A stretch of 5,433 nt of DNA, from positions 1-5,433 of the forward strand of contig JAQVHG010000158.1 of the NCBI GenBank assembly GCA_028696365.1, read 5' to 3'. Of the stretch, positions 5,385-5,433 are shown one piece after another. The notes beneath the pieces were generated by a model. It did no database searches and was not told the DNA's origin. It was given only the letters and a program-made list of their open reading frames with translations. The stretch is from Methanofollis sp. (lineage in GTDB: Archaea > Halobacteriota > Methanomicrobia > Methanomicrobiales > Methanofollaceae). The translations under genes and the position numbers were made by a program. Within the stretch, counting starts at the first letter, position 1; each line of letters begins with the position of its first letter.

Positions 5385-5433
5385 ATCCCTTCTGAATAAT
5401 TCCCTCTTCTGCTTTCTCCGTCCTATCTTCATC

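Noticed and set aside
5088..5432. 114-codon minus-strand frame at the right edge
   Set aside because: It spans all of MITE C and the reverse of the small ORF region, and its composition is not protein-like. No ribosome-binding site can be judged at the edge.
1..5433. tRNA, rRNA or self-splicing RNA genes
   Set aside because: No cloverleaf with a TTCGA-type loop and no rRNA core motif was recognised on either strand by eye.

Overview
The window looks like chromosomal DNA of a GC-rich euryarchaeon, most likely a methanogen of the Methanomicrobiales (Methanoculleus/Methanofollis type). This placement is an inference. It rests on GGTGA ribosome-binding sites in front of two genes, TATA-like boxes, the style of the encoded proteins, and well-separated single genes. 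No search was run.

Three substantial genes all lie on the minus strand. From right to left they are gdhA (3731-4975, glutamate dehydrogenase), an uncharacterised two-helix membrane protein (2344-3087), and a trehalose-6-phosphate synthase (1-1590). The synthase runs off the left edge exactly at the first motif of a fused phosphatase domain, so it is probably a bifunctional OtsA-OtsB protein. Long spacers (about 750 and 640 bases) separate the genes, so each is probably its own transcription unit. Trehalose and glutamate are both known compatible solutes in archaea, but nothing in the sequence shows co-regulation.

The spacers carry the most notable content: a family of short, apparently non-coding inverted-repeat elements (MITE-like). 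Two full copies, A (2089-2324) and B (3301-3532), lie in opposite orientation on either side of the membrane-protein gene. A third copy, C (5264-5384), has lost its middle and lies beyond gdhA. A relic of the interior (about 1623-1668) lies just upstream of the trehalose synthase gene. All three bounded copies share the terminal sequence GGCTCTGTAGAAA. Copy A has a perfect 8-bp target duplication (CTTTTTTC).

Two gene-level oddities stand out. The trehalose synthase frame has no ATG, GTG or TTG between an upstream in-frame stop (1591-1593) and its conserved N-terminal motif, although a GTG one frame away would supply a start if a single-base shift occurred. A 42-codon ORF (5105-5233, plus strand) with a strong Shine-Dalgarno sequence sits divergent to gdhA.

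Layout: 1-1590 otsA(B); 1591-2080 spacer with MITE relic; 2081-2332 MITE A with its target duplication; 2344-3087 membrane protein; 3088-3300 its leader and promoter region; 3301-3532 MITE B; 3533-3730 spacer with inverted repeat and a T-tract terminator candidate; 3731-4975 gdhA; 4976-5104 divergent promoter region; 5105-5233 small ORF; 5264-5384 MITE C; 5385-5433 nothing recognised.
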